From contig NZ_RPEN01000140.1 of the NCBI RefSeq assembly GCF_003991405.1, forward strand, positions 1 to 42,158: a stretch of 42,158 bases of DNA, in the 5' to 3' direction. Shown piece after piece: positions 17,222-27,151 of the stretch. The DNA comes from Pseudorhodobacter sp. E13. Lineage in GTDB: Bacteria > Pseudomonadota > Alphaproteobacteria > Rhodobacterales > Rhodobacteraceae. The number at the start of each line of letters is the position of its first letter. The stretch's first letter is position 1. The notes under the pieces were generated by a model. The model saw only the letters and a list, made by a program, of their open reading frames with translations. It was not told where the DNA came from and searched no databases. Position numbers and translations under genes: made by a program.

Positions 17222-18254
17222 GTCCCCGCCCGCCCAAGAGGCCAGCAAGTTCGGCGGACAGGGCGGCAATGTCAACTGTTTCTGGCGCAATGCGGGCGCG
17301 CAAGGCGGCATCGGCGCGGCTTTGGGCTTTGGGCGTCATGCGGCCTGCGGCGGCGACCACGGGTTCCATTTCAAAGGGCTTGCCGTTGCAATGCAGCGCG
17401 ATATCAACACCGGCGGCAATGGTGGCCGCGGCGCGTTCACCAAGGCTGCCCGACAGCGCCTCCATCGACAGGTCATCCGACATCAGCAACCCGTCAAAGC
17501 CTATCTGCCCCCGCATACACTGCACCATGGCGGCAGAGCTTGTGGCAGGATGGTCGGGGTCAATATCGGTAAAGACGATATGCGCGGTCATGGCCAGCGG
17601 CAGGTCGCGCAACGCGTGGAAGGGGGCGAAATCATGGGCGTGCAGCAGATCGCGCGGGGCGGTCACGATGGGCAATTCCTTGTGGCTGTCCATCGTGGCG
17701 CGGCCATGGCCGGGCATATGTTTGACCACCGGCAAAACGCCCCCCGCCAGATGCCCATCGGCAGCGGCGCGGCCAAGGGCGGCCACGACCTGCGGATCAT
17801 CGGAAAAGCAGCGGTTGCGCAGGAAAGCATGGGTATTGGCAGAGGCAACATCGAGGCACGGCGCGCAATTGCCATCAATGCCCACGCCGCGCAGTTCCGC
17901 CGCGATCAAGCGATAGCGCAGCCACATCGCGCGGCAGGCTTGTTCCAACCCCTGCCCCGCTGCGGCGCTGGTCATCGCCAGTGTCACTATATCCAAGGGC
18001 GGCAACCATTCCGACCAATGCGGTGCGCGCAACCGTTGCACCCGCCCGCCTTCCTGATCGACGAAAACAGGCGCATCGCGGCCCACGGTTTCGCGCAGAT
18101 CATCGGTCAGGCGGCGCAGTTGTGCCGGGTCTTCGACATTGCGGGCAAAGAGGATGAAGCCCCAAGGATCGGCCTCTCGGAAAAAACCGGCCTCGGCCTC
18201 TGACAGAACCGGGCCGAGGCAACCAAGGATCGTTGCGCCTTGTGTGGCGCTCAT
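17214..18254 (-). CDS. nagZ: Beta-N-acetylhexosaminidase (GH3)
   Basis: Removes N-acetylglucosamine from muropeptides in cell-wall recycling; a cytosolic GH3 enzyme of 346 aa. The substrate loop KHMPGHGRATMDSHKELP holds the catalytic His/Asp pair, and DDLSMEAL contains the nucleophile Asp. The DQEGGRVQRLR block near residue 67 is also typical. Its start overlaps the upstream SPOR gene stop by 4 bp and its stop overlaps scpA. The run SPOR-nagZ-scpA-scpB after argS links wall turnover with chromosome segregation genes; I recall it as conserved in Rhodobacterales. Confidence 0.93.
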   Translation of the reverse strand: MSATQGATILGCLGPVLSEAEAGFFREADPWGFILFARNVEDPAQLRRLTDDLRETVGRDAPVFVDQEGGRVQRLRAPHWSEWLPPLDIVTLAMTSAAAGQGLEQACRAMWLRYRLIAAELRGVGIDGNCAPCLDVASANTHAFLRNRCFSDDPQVVAALGRAAADGHLAGGVLPVVKHMPGHGRATMDSHKELPIVTAPRDLLHAHDFAPFHALRDLPLAMTAHIVFTDIDPDHPATSSAAMVQCMRGQIGFDGLLMSDDLSMEALSGSLGERAAATIAAGVDIALHCNGKPFEMEPVVAAAGRMTPKAQSRADAALRARIAPETVDIAALSAELAGLLGGRGHV

Positions 18255-19195
18255 CGCACGGCGACCGGGATACAGGCGGCGCGTTCCGCAACCAAGGCCG
18301 AGCAGAAGCGGCGCGAATCCGCCTCATCGGCAAAGCCAAGCGCGCGCAGGCGGTAGAAGGTGCGGCCACCGCTTTGTGCGGCTTGCACGATGCGGGTTTT
18401 GCCATCCATCAGATCGCCGAATTTGCCCGACAGGCGATCCCATTCCTTGCGCGCGACCTCTTCGCTGTCAAACGCGCCGAGTTGCACAAGGCGGGTGCCC
18501 GAGGCCAGATCATCGCCGCTCATCTCGGGCGTGTCTTGCGGGGTTGCGGCGGCCAATGTCACGCTGCCTTCGGGGCGGGCGCGTGGGCGCGGCGATTGGG
18601 CCATCGCCCCTTTGGGCAAGGAAAACACCGGCTCCGGCTCGGACCGCAGGGTGATATCAAGATCGCCCGACAAGGGCACGGCACCTTGGCTCAGCGCATC
18701 CGCCAGCGCGCCGATATCGGTGTTTTCATCAAGGCTGACCAGTTGCGGCGCGTCGTCTACGGATTCGGGCATCGGGCCAAGGGCCAGCCCCGGCGCGTTG
18801 GAGGACCGACCCGAAACTGGGGCCACCATCGCCACGGCGGTGCCTGCTTCGTCATCTTCGCCCAAGGTGATCGGCGCAGGGGCCAGCACCAAACGATCGG
18901 CGGGGGCCGAAATGCCGCCCTCGGCTGCCACCGTATTGACCGACAATCCCTGATGCGAGGCGATGACCCCACCGGGATCTTCGGGGGCCATACGCATCGG
19001 GCCTTCCATCGCGCGCACAACGGGGATGCCCGTCATATCCCGCACCGCGAGGCGGTAGCCCCAATACCCCAAGCCCACCACCAAGGCGACCGAGGTCACG
19101 GCCCCAACCACCCCGATCAGTCGCGCCGATTTGGCCGCAACGCCATTGGATGCGCCAAAGCTGCCTTCGAACTCTTCGAATTCCACGTCTGCCAT
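18251..19195 (-). CDS. SPOR-domain membrane protein
   Basis: A 314-aa inner-membrane protein: an acidic cytosolic start (MADVEFEEFEGSFG), one transmembrane helix at about 25-47 (IGVVGAVTSVALVVGLGYWG), then a long disordered periplasmic linker. The C-terminal SPOR domain lies at about 235-314 (RLVQLGAFDSEEVARKEWDR, then FYRLRALGFA). SPOR domains bind denuded peptidoglycan at division sites, so a cell-envelope or division role is likely. The nagZ neighbour, overlapped by 4 bp, handles the same polymer. The argS stop lies 75 bp upstream. Confidence 0.88.
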   Translation of the reverse strand: MADVEFEEFEGSFGASNGVAAKSARLIGVVGAVTSVALVVGLGYWGYRLAVRDMTGIPVVRAMEGPMRMAPEDPGGVIASHQGLSVNTVAAEGGISAPADRLVLAPAPITLGEDDEAGTAVAMVAPVSGRSSNAPGLALGPMPESVDDAPQLVSLDENTDIGALADALSQGAVPLSGDLDITLRSEPEPVFSLPKGAMAQSPRPRARPEGSVTLAAATPQDTPEMSGDDLASGTRLVQLGAFDSEEVARKEWDRLSGKFGDLMDGKTRIVQAAQSGGRTFYRLRALGFADEADSRRFCSALVAERAACIPVAVR

Positions 19196-19270
19196 GCTCT
19201 TGCCTCACTGCGCGGGCGGTTGCCCGGCCACGCTGTCTTGCCTGTTTGCACGCCAGTGGGGCACTTTATC

Positions 19271-21013
19271 TCAGCGCATTTCCTCAACCGGCGTAACGCC
19301 CAAAATAGCAAGACCTGCGGAAATCACAACGCCTGTCGCCCGGGCAAGTGCGATTTTTGCCTGAGTTGTTGCAGGATCGTCCTGAATGAAGCGAAGGGAC
19401 GTGTCTTCCTTGGCTTTGCTCCACAATCCGTTGAGGTCCGAGGCGAGCTCATACAGGTAAAAGGCCACGCGATGCGGTTCATTTCCGCGCGCGGCAATTT
19501 CGACAAGGCGCGGCCATTCGGCGATTTTCTTGGCCATGGCAATTTCGGCCGGATGGGTCAGTTGTGCCACATCGGCGGCGGCCAGCGTGGCATCATCTAC
19601 CGCAACGCCCATCTCCCGCGCTTTGCGCAGAACCGAGTTGATCCGGGCATTGGCATATTGGACGTAGAAAACCGGGTTGTCCTTGGATTGCTCCATCACC
19701 TTGTCAAAATCGAAATCCAGCGCCGCGTCATTCTTGCGGGTCAGCATCACGAAACGGGTAACATCGGGGCCGACCTGTTCAACCACGTCGCGCAGGGTCA
19801 CAAAGGTGCCTGCCCGTTTGGACATTTTGAACGGCTCGCCGTTTTTCCACAGTTTCACCAATTGGATCAGCTTGATGTCCAGCGGCACGCGGCCACCCGA
19901 CAGCGCCGAAACCGCCGCTTTCATCCGCTTGACATAGCCGCCATGATCGGCGCCGAAAATGTCGATAAGCTGGTCAAAGCCGCGTTGCACCTTGTTGTAG
20001 TGATAGGCGATATCGGGCGCAAAATAGGTCCAGCCGCCATCGGATTTCTTCACCGGGCGGTCCACATCATCGCCATGCGCGGTGCTGCGGAACAAGGTCT
20101 GTTCACGCGCTTCCCAATCGTCGGGCAGCTTGCCTTTCGGCGGCTCCAGCGTGCCTTCATAGATCAGGCCCATCTCGCGCAGCGTGTTGATCGCGGCTTC
20201 AATCTGGCCCGTGCCATACAGCGCCTTTTCCGAGGAATAGACATCCATCTGCACGCCCAAAAGCGCCAGATCCCCGCGGATCTGTTCCATCATCTTGTCG
20301 GTCGCGAAATTGCGCACCTCTTCCAGCCAGACGCTTTCGGGTTCATCAAGCCAGATGTCACCCACCTTGGCTTTCAAGTCCTCGCCCACCTCGATCAGGT
20401 AATCGCCGGGGTAGCTGCCTTCGGGCCAATCCACCGTCAGGTCATGCGCCTCTAGGTAGCGGTTATAGACAGAGCGGGCCAGCACATCGACCTGCGCGCC
20501 ACCATCGTTGATGTAATATTCGCGCGTCACGTTATAGCCCGCAAAGGCCAGCAGCCGCGCCAAAGCATCGCCAAACACCGCGCCGCGCACATGGCCGACA
20601 TGCATCGGCCCGGTGGGGTTGGCCGAGACGAATTCCACATTGACCTTGATGCCCTGGCCCAGCGTGGCGCGGCCGAAATCATCACCGGATTTCAAGGCCG
20701 CCACCAAAAGCCCGGCCCAGACCGAAGGCACCAGCGCCATGTTCAAAAAGCCGGGGCCTGCGATGTCGACGGCGGCAATCCGGCTGTCCGCGCCCAGACG
20801 GGCGGCAAGTTTTTCGGCAATCGCGCGCGGCGGCAGCCCCGCAGGCTTGGCCAGCACCATTGCGGCATTGGTGGCCATATCGCCATGGCTTGCATCGCGC
20901 GGGGGTTCCACCGCCACGGCGGCAAGGTCCAGCCCGGCGGGCAGATCGCCTGCGGCCATCATCGCTTCGATTTCACTGACAACCAGCGTGCGAATATCGG
21001 AAAAAAGGTTCAT
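19271..21013 (-). CDS. argS: Arginyl-tRNA synthetase
   Basis: Charges tRNA-Arg. The 580-aa class-I synthetase contains the HIGH-type motif as HVGH (NPTGPMHVGHVRGAVFGD) and the KMSKS-type loop as KMSKR (EPFKMSKRAGTF). The N-terminal additional domain (SDIRTLVVSEIEAM to FLNMALV) and the C-terminal DALR anticodon-binding domain (FYLYELASDLNGLW) are present. The start MNLFSDIRTL at 21013 is preferred over 21034 as it fits the family. It heads the operon running through SPOR, nagZ and scpAB. Identity is secure. Confidence 0.96.
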   Translation of the reverse strand: MNLFSDIRTLVVSEIEAMMAAGDLPAGLDLAAVAVEPPRDASHGDMATNAAMVLAKPAGLPPRAIAEKLAARLGADSRIAAVDIAGPGFLNMALVPSVWAGLLVAALKSGDDFGRATLGQGIKVNVEFVSANPTGPMHVGHVRGAVFGDALARLLAFAGYNVTREYYINDGGAQVDVLARSVYNRYLEAHDLTVDWPEGSYPGDYLIEVGEDLKAKVGDIWLDEPESVWLEEVRNFATDKMMEQIRGDLALLGVQMDVYSSEKALYGTGQIEAAINTLREMGLIYEGTLEPPKGKLPDDWEAREQTLFRSTAHGDDVDRPVKKSDGGWTYFAPDIAYHYNKVQRGFDQLIDIFGADHGGYVKRMKAAVSALSGGRVPLDIKLIQLVKLWKNGEPFKMSKRAGTFVTLRDVVEQVGPDVTRFVMLTRKNDAALDFDFDKVMEQSKDNPVFYVQYANARINSVLRKAREMGVAVDDATLAAADVAQLTHPAEIAMAKKIAEWPRLVEIAARGNEPHRVAFYLYELASDLNGLWSKAKEDTSLRFIQDDPATTQAKIALARATGVVISAGLAILGVTPVEEMR

Positions 21014-21093
21014 TGGTCCCGTCCTTTGGATCAAGGATGGGTCTGCCAGAGGCCACGCGCGGGGTCAATGCCCTGCGCGTGGGACAAAAGGCG

Positions 21094-21582
21094 CTATCCG
21101 CGCCCGGCCTGCCAATCGGTCAGGGCGGGGTTCGGCTCTGCCGTCTCGGTTTGGCTTGCCGCGGCAGACAGCGGGCGAACGGTGCCGTTGCGGCGAAAAT
21201 AATAGGCCTCTCGCGCGCCGAAATAAAAGCCGACCACCGCGCCCAGCAACCACCACAAGGGTTCGGGCACCATGTTCAGCCCCACCATGCGGTTACCAAA
21301 ACTCACCGGGTCCACCATGGCATAGATGAACAGACCCAAGGTGCCAAAGGCCAGCAAGGGCCGGGGCAAGCGGTTCAAGCCGTTCACCATCCGGTCAAAC
21401 CAACCAAAGCCCGGATCGGCATATTCCAGCCCCAACTGGCGCAGCGCAGACATTTGCGCTTCGGCGGAAAGTTCCATCTGGCGGGTGGCGGAAGGGGTGA
21501 ACACCTCGGCCACGCCGCGTGCGGCATCGCCCAAGGCTGTCACCGCCGCAGGCCCGCCGATCAATTTGCCAATCACCCCCAT
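21094..21582 (-). CDS. GTA-type three-TM holin family protein
   Basis: A 162-aa membrane protein matching the 'holin of 3TMs, for gene-transfer release' family by layout. An amphipathic N-terminus (GKLIGGPAAVTALGDAARG) is followed by two clear transmembrane helices, LLAFGTLGLFIYAMVD and WWLLGAVVGFYFGAREAYYF, plus a short tail. In Rhodobacter capsulatus such a holin acts with an endolysin to release the gene transfer agent, and that pair is encoded away from the main GTA cluster. The start at 21582 overlaps the muramidase stop by 10 bp, so the two are coupled. No other GTA gene is in the window. Function is by family and context. Confidence 0.82.
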   Translation of the reverse strand: MGVIGKLIGGPAAVTALGDAARGVAEVFTPSATRQMELSAEAQMSALRQLGLEYADPGFGWFDRMVNGLNRLPRPLLAFGTLGLFIYAMVDPVSFGNRMVGLNMVPEPLWWLLGAVVGFYFGAREAYYFRRNGTVRPLSAAASQTETAEPNPALTDWQAGRG

Positions 21583-22184
21583 GCGGCCACCCGCGCTTTG
21601 TGCTGTGCCTCGGTCAGGTGATATTTGGGGGACATGAATTCCTCCGCGCGCAAGATCCAGCCGCCTTTGCCGCCATTGATCCGGCGCGCATATTTGCGGC
21701 TGGCGGGGCGGCCATCGGCCAGACGATAGTAGTAATTCCGCCGCGCAATCGCATAGGCATCGGCCAGATGGGTTGGTGCCGCCTCGAACGCGCGTTGCGC
21801 CGCACTGATGGTTTGCGGCCCGATGGCACCATCGGGAACGCAAGCAAAGCCCATATCTGTCAGCAGGCGTTGCAGGATTTTCACCGCGTTATTGCCCGCG
21901 TTCACCATCATGTCAAAAACCGAGGCTTGCAGCACTTCGGGCAATTGCGCGATGCCGGGGCGGGTAAAGTAATGTTCGATATAAATCTCGACCGCGCGGT
22001 CGCGGGTAAGTTTGCGCACATCTTCGGGTGTCACCACCCCGTCGCCTGTCAGGTCCAGCCCCAGCCGTTGCAGTGTGTGGATGGTCACGCCAAAATTCGT
22101 GGCCCCGCCCGGATCATCCGGATCATTCACAAAGCCGCCTTCGCGCGCGACGATTTCTTTGGCAATCTCTTCAACCGTTTGCAT
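21573..22184 (-). CDS. GH108-family N-acetylmuramidase (holin-associated lysin)
   Basis: A 203-aa peptidoglycan hydrolase. The GH108 signature REGGFVNDPDDPGGATNFGV (residues about 14-33) contains the catalytic Glu. YIEHYFTRPGIAQLP, VFDMMVNAGNNAV and the DGAIGPQTISA block of the C-terminal peptidoglycan-binding part follow. No signal peptide is present, so export must rely on the holin encoded immediately downstream with a 10-bp overlap. This is the lysis pair known for gene transfer agent release in Rhodobacterales. A lone prophage remnant is less likely because no other phage gene is near. CcmE lies 76 bp upstream on the same strand. Confidence 0.87.
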   Translation of the reverse strand: MQTVEEIAKEIVAREGGFVNDPDDPGGATNFGVTIHTLQRLGLDLTGDGVVTPEDVRKLTRDRAVEIYIEHYFTRPGIAQLPEVLQASVFDMMVNAGNNAVKILQRLLTDMGFACVPDGAIGPQTISAAQRAFEAAPTHLADAYAIARRNYYYRLADGRPASRKYARRINGGKGGWILRAEEFMSPKYHLTEAQHKARVAAWG

Positions 22185-22260
22185 TCTTGTGCCTCCTTGG
22201 CCGGGAATGGACCCGGCGCTGGCGGTCAGAATGCGGAAACTTGGGTTAAGACGGCTGCAA

Positions 22261-22716
22261 TCAACCGTTCGGTTCGGCGTCCGCGCCTTTGTAAAGCCCC
22301 TGCTCTTTCAGTGCGTCAGCCACTTCTTTGGGCATATAGCTTTCATCATGCTTGGCAAGGATTTCACTGGCGACAAACACGCCATCCACCAGCTTGCCGG
22401 TGCCGATCATCCCCTGATTTTCGGCAAACAGATCGGGCAGAATACCGGTAAAGGCCACCGGCACCGTGGCCGCGCCATCCGTCACCTCAAAGGTGATTGT
22501 CTCACCCTGCCCGCGCACGATGGACCCTTCGGCCACCAGCCCGCCCAGACGGAAGGTTTCATTCGCGCCCGGCGGGTCGGCCATCACCTGCGCCGGCGCG
22601 CGGAAAAAGTTGATCCCGTCGCGCATGGCATAACCGATCAACCCGGTCGAAAGCGCAAGGGCCACAAAAGCCAGCAGGATCACTTGAATCCGGCGTTTCT
22701 TTTTCAGACCTTTCAT
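22261..22716 (-). CDS. ccmE: Cytochrome c maturation heme chaperone CcmE
   Basis: A 151-aa membrane-anchored periplasmic chaperone that carries heme covalently to apocytochrome c. A basic cytosolic start (MKGLKKKRR) precedes one transmembrane helix (about 10-30). The beta-barrel OB-fold domain follows, with the heme-binding H123 and Y127 in KHDESYMP. The start at 22716 is chosen for GGAGAC upstream and family length. CcmE here is separate from other ccm genes. It lies between murI and the lysin gene. Confidence 0.95.
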   Translation of the reverse strand: MKGLKKKRRIQVILLAFVALALSTGLIGYAMRDGINFFRAPAQVMADPPGANETFRLGGLVAEGSIVRGQGETITFEVTDGAATVPVAFTGILPDLFAENQGMIGTGKLVDGVFVASEILAKHDESYMPKEVADALKEQGLYKGADAEPNG

Positions 22717-22807
22717 CGCGGTCTCCGTTCTTTCAATTGCGTTGCGCGTTATCTGGGGTTTATCACCAAATTTGCAAAGGGGAATGGGGCGTATCGTAGC
22801 AGCCCCC

Positions 22808-23620
22808 TCAGGCCGCCTCAAAGCTGATCTTGCGGCGCAGGAATTGCGTGGCCTTGTTGCTGACGCGCGCGGGGTCGCCCGTGGTCAGGAATTTTGACTG
22901 ATGCCCCGCACCGCGCATCTCGGGGCGGCGATCAAGGTAATCGGCCAACGCCTCGGCCACCAGATTGGGTTGCGAATAGACGCGGACATCGGGGCCCAAC
23001 GCCTCGGCAAAGACCTGTTCGACCAGTGGGTAATGCGTGCAGCCCAAAACGGCAGCCTCGGGCTTGGGCATCCGCCGCAGCAATGCCTCGACATGGCTGC
23101 GCACCAGCGCTTCGGCAAGGATTTCATCGCCTTGCTCCAGCGCATCGACCACACCGCCGCAGGGCTGCGCCTCGACATCCACGCCAATCGCCCGATAGGC
23201 CAGTTCGCGTTGAAAGGCACGGCTGGCGACCGTGGCGGGGGTGGCAAACAGCGCCACATGTTTCACATCGACTTCGCGCGGGGGGGAATTGTCGCCCCAT
23301 TGCCGCTCTGTCACTGCCTCGATCATCGGCACGAATACCCCCAGCACCCGCTTATCCACAGGCAGCCAGGTTTCCTGCATCCGCTTCAGCGCCGCCGCCG
23401 AGGCCGTGTTGCACGCCAGAATGACCAGATCGCAGCCTTCCGCCCAAAGCCGTTCAGTGGCGGCACAGGTCAGCCGGTAAATATCATCGGGGGTGCGGGT
23501 GCCATAAGGCGCGTTGGCATTGTCGCCCAGATAGATGAACGCCTGATCCGGCATCCGTTTAACCAATGCATCCAGCACCGTCAGCCCGCCAAGACCACTG
23601 TCGAAAACACCTACCGCCAT
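22808..23620 (-). CDS. murI: Glutamate racemase
   Basis: Makes D-glutamate for peptidoglycan. The 270-aa protein shows both catalytic cysteines, C70 ([11 protein letters not shown]) and C194 ([10 protein letters not shown]), plus the N-terminal [11 protein letters not shown] with D7 and S8. The start MAVGVFDSG at 23620 is the family-like one; an in-frame GTG at 23668 would add 16 residues without similarity. It lies 97 bp from the preceding oxidoreductase gene and 91 bp before ccmE. Identity is secure. Confidence 0.95.
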   Translation of the reverse strand: MAVGVFDSGLGGLTVLDALVKRMPDQAFIYLGDNANAPYGTRTPDDIYRLTCAATERLWAEGCDLVILACNTASAAALKRMQETWLPVDKRVLGVFVPMIEAVTERQWGDNSPPREVDVKHVALFATPATVASRAFQRELAYRAIGVDVEAQPCGGVVDALEQGDEILAEALVRSHVEALLRRMPKPEAAVLGCTHYPLVEQVFAEALGPDVRVYSQPNLVAEALADYLDRRPEMRGAGHQSKFLTTGDPARVSNKATQFLRRKISFEAA

Positions 23621-23717
23621 ATCGCTGCCCTTTTTACCCGGGGTGCCTGCCCCGTTGCCTTTCGCCACAGCATAAGCGCTCTGCCCGCGCGGGGAAAGAG
23701 GTTAGAGGCCGCAGCGC

Positions 23718-26700
23718 CTATTCCGCCGCCAATGCGCTGCCATCGCCGTCATCGCGCCATTGCGCCAGCAAGGCGCGGCGCGTCGCGGCGGCTTTTTCGG
23801 CATTAGCAGCCTTGACCGGACCAAAGCCACGAATGGACAGCGGCAATTCGGCCAAGTCCTTGGCGATGGACAGCTTTTCCGGGCGAAAGCTTGCAAAGAT
23901 TTCGGCCATATCCGCCTCATATTCCACGATCAGTGCGCGTTCCATCCGCCGCTCCTCGCTATAGCCGAACAGATCGAACCGCGTGCCGCGCAGGCGCTTC
24001 ATGGCGGCCAGTGCCTTGAACACAGGCATGATCCACGGGCCAAAGGCACGCTTTTTCGGGCGGCCTTGGCCATCCTTGCCGGGCAGCAAAGGCGGGGCGA
24101 GGTGGAAGGTCGGGCGCAAATCGCCCTCAAACTCTGCCTGCGCCTTTTCAATCGTCGCCAGATGCAGGCGCGCTACTTCGTATTCATCCTTTATTGCCAA
24201 CAGCTTATGATAGGCTTTTGCCACGGGGATACGCAGCGGCGCGGGGGCGGCCTCGACCAGTTTCAGGTAGCGGGCCACCAAGGCACCATCGCCATAAGCC
24301 TCTAGCTGCCGGGCGCGGAAAGCGACCGGGTCCACCGCTTTTGCAGGCTCGGGCGTCAGGATCGCCTGCGCCTGATCGGGGTAAAGCATCGCCCACCGCC
24401 CCAGATCAAAGGCGCGCAGGTTCTTTTCCGGCCCCGACCCGTTCAGCGTGATCGCCTTGGTGATCGCCTCCAGCGACAAAGGAATAAGCCCCTTTTGCCA
24501 TGTCGCGCCAAAGACGACCATATTGGAATAAATGCTGTCCCCCAAAGCTGCGCGCGCCAGTTCTGTGGCATCGAAAAACGCAACGCGGTCTTTCAAGCGC
24601 GCCTCAAGAGAAAGCTGTAACCTATCGGAAGGAATACGGAATTCCGTATTGCGGGTGAAATCCCCGGTGATGATTTCATGGCTGTTGACCACAGCACCGG
24701 TGCGGCCTGTCGTCATCAGCCCAAGGGTTTTTGCCCCCGCCGTCACCACCAGATCGCCGCCGATTACCGCGTCCGCCTCGCCCACGGCCACGCGGATCGC
24801 GGAAATATCATTAGGTGTGTTGCCCAGACGGCAGTGAATATGCACCGCACCGCCCTTCTGCGCGAGGCCCGCCATCTCCATCATGCCCGCGCCCTTGCCA
24901 TCAATATGCGCCGCCATCGCAAGGATCGCCCCCACCGTCACCACACCCGTGCCACCGACCCCGGTGATCACGATGTTATGCGTGCCCTTGATGCCGGGCA
25001 AAGCAGGTTGCGGCAGGTCGGGCATGGCAATCTCGGCCGTGGCGGATTTTTTCAGCCTGGCGCCTTCCAATGTAACGAAAGACGGGCAAAACCCTGAAAC
25101 GCAAGAATAATCCTTGTTGCAAGAGGATTGGTCAATCGCGCGTTTGCGGCCCAGTTCGGTTTCCACCGGCACGATGGACACGCAGTTGGATTGCACCCCG
25201 CAATCGCCGCAACCTTCGCAGACATCGGTGTTGATGAACACCCGCTTGTCCGGGTCCGGGAATTGCCCGCGCTTGCGGCGGCGGCGCTTTTCGGCGGCGC
25301 AGGTCTGTATGTAAACAATGACCGATACGCCTTTGATCTTGCTGAATTTCTCTTGCACTTCCAGCAGCGCATCGCGGGTATATCTTTCGACCCGGGCGGG
25401 AAAGCGCGACAGCTCCACCGCCTCTTTCGGGTCATAGACCACGGCGACATGCTCAACCCCCATCGCCAGAACCTCGTCGACGATGCGGTAAGGTGACAAA
25501 TCGCCTTCGTTATGCTGGCCGCCCGTCATCGCAACCGCATCATTATACAGCAATTTATAGGTGATATTGGTCTTGGCCGCCAAAGCCCCGCGAATGGCCA
25601 GAATGCCCGAGTGGTTATAGGTGCCCTCGCCTAGGTTCTGGAACACATGGTCGGTTTTGGAAAACGGGGCCTCACCGACCCAGTTCATCCCTTCGCCGCC
25701 CATATGGGTGATGCCAGAGGTGCCGCGATCCATCCACAGCGCCATGACGTGACAACCAATGCCAGCCCCCGCCCGTGCGCCTTCGGGCAGCCGGGTCGAG
25801 GTGTTGTGCGGACAGCCAGAGCAAAAGTAAGGCAAGCGCGCCGCGATATCCTGCGCGTTATCAGATTTCGTTGCTTGATCAATGCGTTGCAACGCGTCTT
25901 TCAAGCGATCCGTGCCGCGCCCTTCGTCGATGAAAACCGCCCCCAGCTTGGCCGCGATCATCACCGGGTCCAGCGACATCGGCACCGGAAACAGCACCTC
26001 GGCGGTGGGGGAGCCTTTGCGCCCGCCCCAAACCCGGCGGCCCCGGCGGTCATCAAAAATCGCTTCCTTGATCTGCACTTCGATCAGTTTGCGCTTTTCC
26101 TCGACCACGATGATCAGGTCCAGCCCATCGGCCCAATCATGAAAGCTGATCATGTCCAACGGCCATGGCTGGCCCACCTTATAGGTCGTCAGCCCCAGCC
26201 GTTCGGCCTCTGCCGCATCAATTCCCAGCAAGGACAAGGCATGCGTCAAGTCCAGCCAGTTCTTGCCCGCCGCGACCAAGCCAATCTTGGCCCCCGGCTT
26301 GCCCCAGACCCGGCGGTCCATGCCATTGGCACGGGAAAACGCCTCGGCGGCAAAGCGTTTGTGGTTCACCAGCCGTTCTTCCTGCGGCACCCAATGATCG
26401 GCCAGCCGGATGTTCAGCCCGCCTTTGGGCAGCGGGAAATCGGGGGTGACAAACTGCATCCGGTCCAGCCGCGCATCCACCACGCTGGTCGCCTCCACCG
26501 TGTCCTTCATCAGCTTCAGCGCCGTCCAAAGCCCGGCATAGCGCGACAAAGCAAAGGCATAGAGGCCATAATCCAAGATTTCCTGCACGCCTGCGGGCGA
26601 AATCACGGGGATCGAGGCATCTACCGCCGCCCATTCCGACTGGTGGCATGTGGTAGAGCTTTCGCCGGTATGGTCATCGCCCAACGCCATGATCACGCCT

Positions 26701-27113
26701 CCATGCGGCGAGGTGCCCGCAAGATTGGCGTGGCGCATCACATCGCCTGTCCGGTCCACCCCCGGCCCTTTGCCATACCACAGGCCAAAGACACCATCGA
26801 ACTTGCCTTGCCCGCGCAGCTCTGCCTGCTGGCTGCCCCAGATCGCGGTGGCGGCAAGGTCTTCGTTCAGGCCCGGTTGAAAGGTGATGTCTGCCGCTGA
26901 CAGCAGCTTGTGCGCGCGCATCATCTGCTGGTCCACCGCGCCAAGCGGCGATCCGCGATAGCCGGTGCACAGCCCCGCCGTGTTCAGCCCTGCCTGTTTG
27001 TCGCGTGCCTTTTGCATCAGCATCAGGCGCACCAATGCCTGCGTTCCGTTCAAAAGCACCGGTGATTTTTCCAAATCATACCGATCGTTCAGAGAAATCT
27101 CTTGCTTTGTCAC
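23718..27113 (-). CDS. Indolepyruvate ferredoxin oxidoreductase, fused large form
   Basis: A 1131-aa enzyme that oxidatively decarboxylates arylpyruvates (from aromatic amino acids) to acyl-CoA using thiamine diphosphate, with electrons to a ferredoxin. Domains in order: N-terminal pyrimidine-binding half (about 1-400); TPP-binding core with YFCSGCPHNTS and GIGCHVMALWMDRG; a 4Fe-4S motif CEGCGDCG followed by further cysteines; then the gamma-type domain beginning ITGVGGTGVVTVGAIL. This aerobe-type fusion lacks separate alpha and beta genes. The GTG start at 27113 is chosen because GGGAGGG lies 6 bp upstream and the protein then begins TKQEISLNDRYDLEKSPVLL. A divergent LysR gene lies across a 159-bp gap. 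The exact substrate is inferred. Confidence 0.9.
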   Translation of the reverse strand: MTKQEISLNDRYDLEKSPVLLNGTQALVRLMLMQKARDKQAGLNTAGLCTGYRGSPLGAVDQQMMRAHKLLSAADITFQPGLNEDLAATAIWGSQQAELRGQGKFDGVFGLWYGKGPGVDRTGDVMRHANLAGTSPHGGVIMALGDDHTGESSTTCHQSEWAAVDASIPVISPAGVQEILDYGLYAFALSRYAGLWTALKLMKDTVEATSVVDARLDRMQFVTPDFPLPKGGLNIRLADHWVPQEERLVNHKRFAAEAFSRANGMDRRVWGKPGAKIGLVAAGKNWLDLTHALSLLGIDAAEAERLGLTTYKVGQPWPLDMISFHDWADGLDLIIVVEEKRKLIEVQIKEAIFDDRRGRRVWGGRKGSPTAEVLFPVPMSLDPVMIAAKLGAVFIDEGRGTDRLKDALQRIDQATKSDNAQDIAARLPYFCSGCPHNTSTRLPEGARAGAGIGCHVMALWMDRGTSGITHMGGEGMNWVGEAPFSKTDHVFQNLGEGTYNHSGILAIRGALAAKTNITYKLLYNDAVAMTGGQHNEGDLSPYRIVDEVLAMGVEHVAVVYDPKEAVELSRFPARVERYTRDALLEVQEKFSKIKGVSVIVYIQTCAAEKRRRRKRGQFPDPDKRVFINTDVCEGCGDCGVQSNCVSIVPVETELGRKRAIDQSSCNKDYSCVSGFCPSFVTLEGARLKKSATAEIAMPDLPQPALPGIKGTHNIVITGVGGTGVVTVGAILAMAAHIDGKGAGMMEMAGLAQKGGAVHIHCRLGNTPNDISAIRVAVGEADAVIGGDLVVTAGAKTLGLMTTGRTGAVVNSHEIITGDFTRNTEFRIPSDRLQLSLEARLKDRVAFFDATELARAALGDSIYSNMVVFGATWQKGLIPLSLEAITKAITLNGSGPEKNLRAFDLGRWAMLYPDQAQAILTPEPAKAVDPVAFRARQLEAYGDGALVARYLKLVEAAPAPLRIPVAKAYHKLLAIKDEYEVARLHLATIEKAQAEFEGDLRPTFHLAPPLLPGKDGQGRPKKRAFGPWIMPVFKALAAMKRLRGTRFDLFGYSEERRMERALIVEYEADMAEIFASFRPEKLSIAKDLAELPLSIRGFGPVKAANAEKAAATRRALLAQWRDDGDGSALAAE

Positions 27114-27151
27114 GTCGAACCCTCCCCAGTGCCGATGCGTCTTCTGAATAT

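Noticed and set aside
21094-22184. Prophage
   Set aside because: Only two lysis-type genes occur, with no integrase, terminase, capsid or attachment repeats; surrounding genes are housekeeping.
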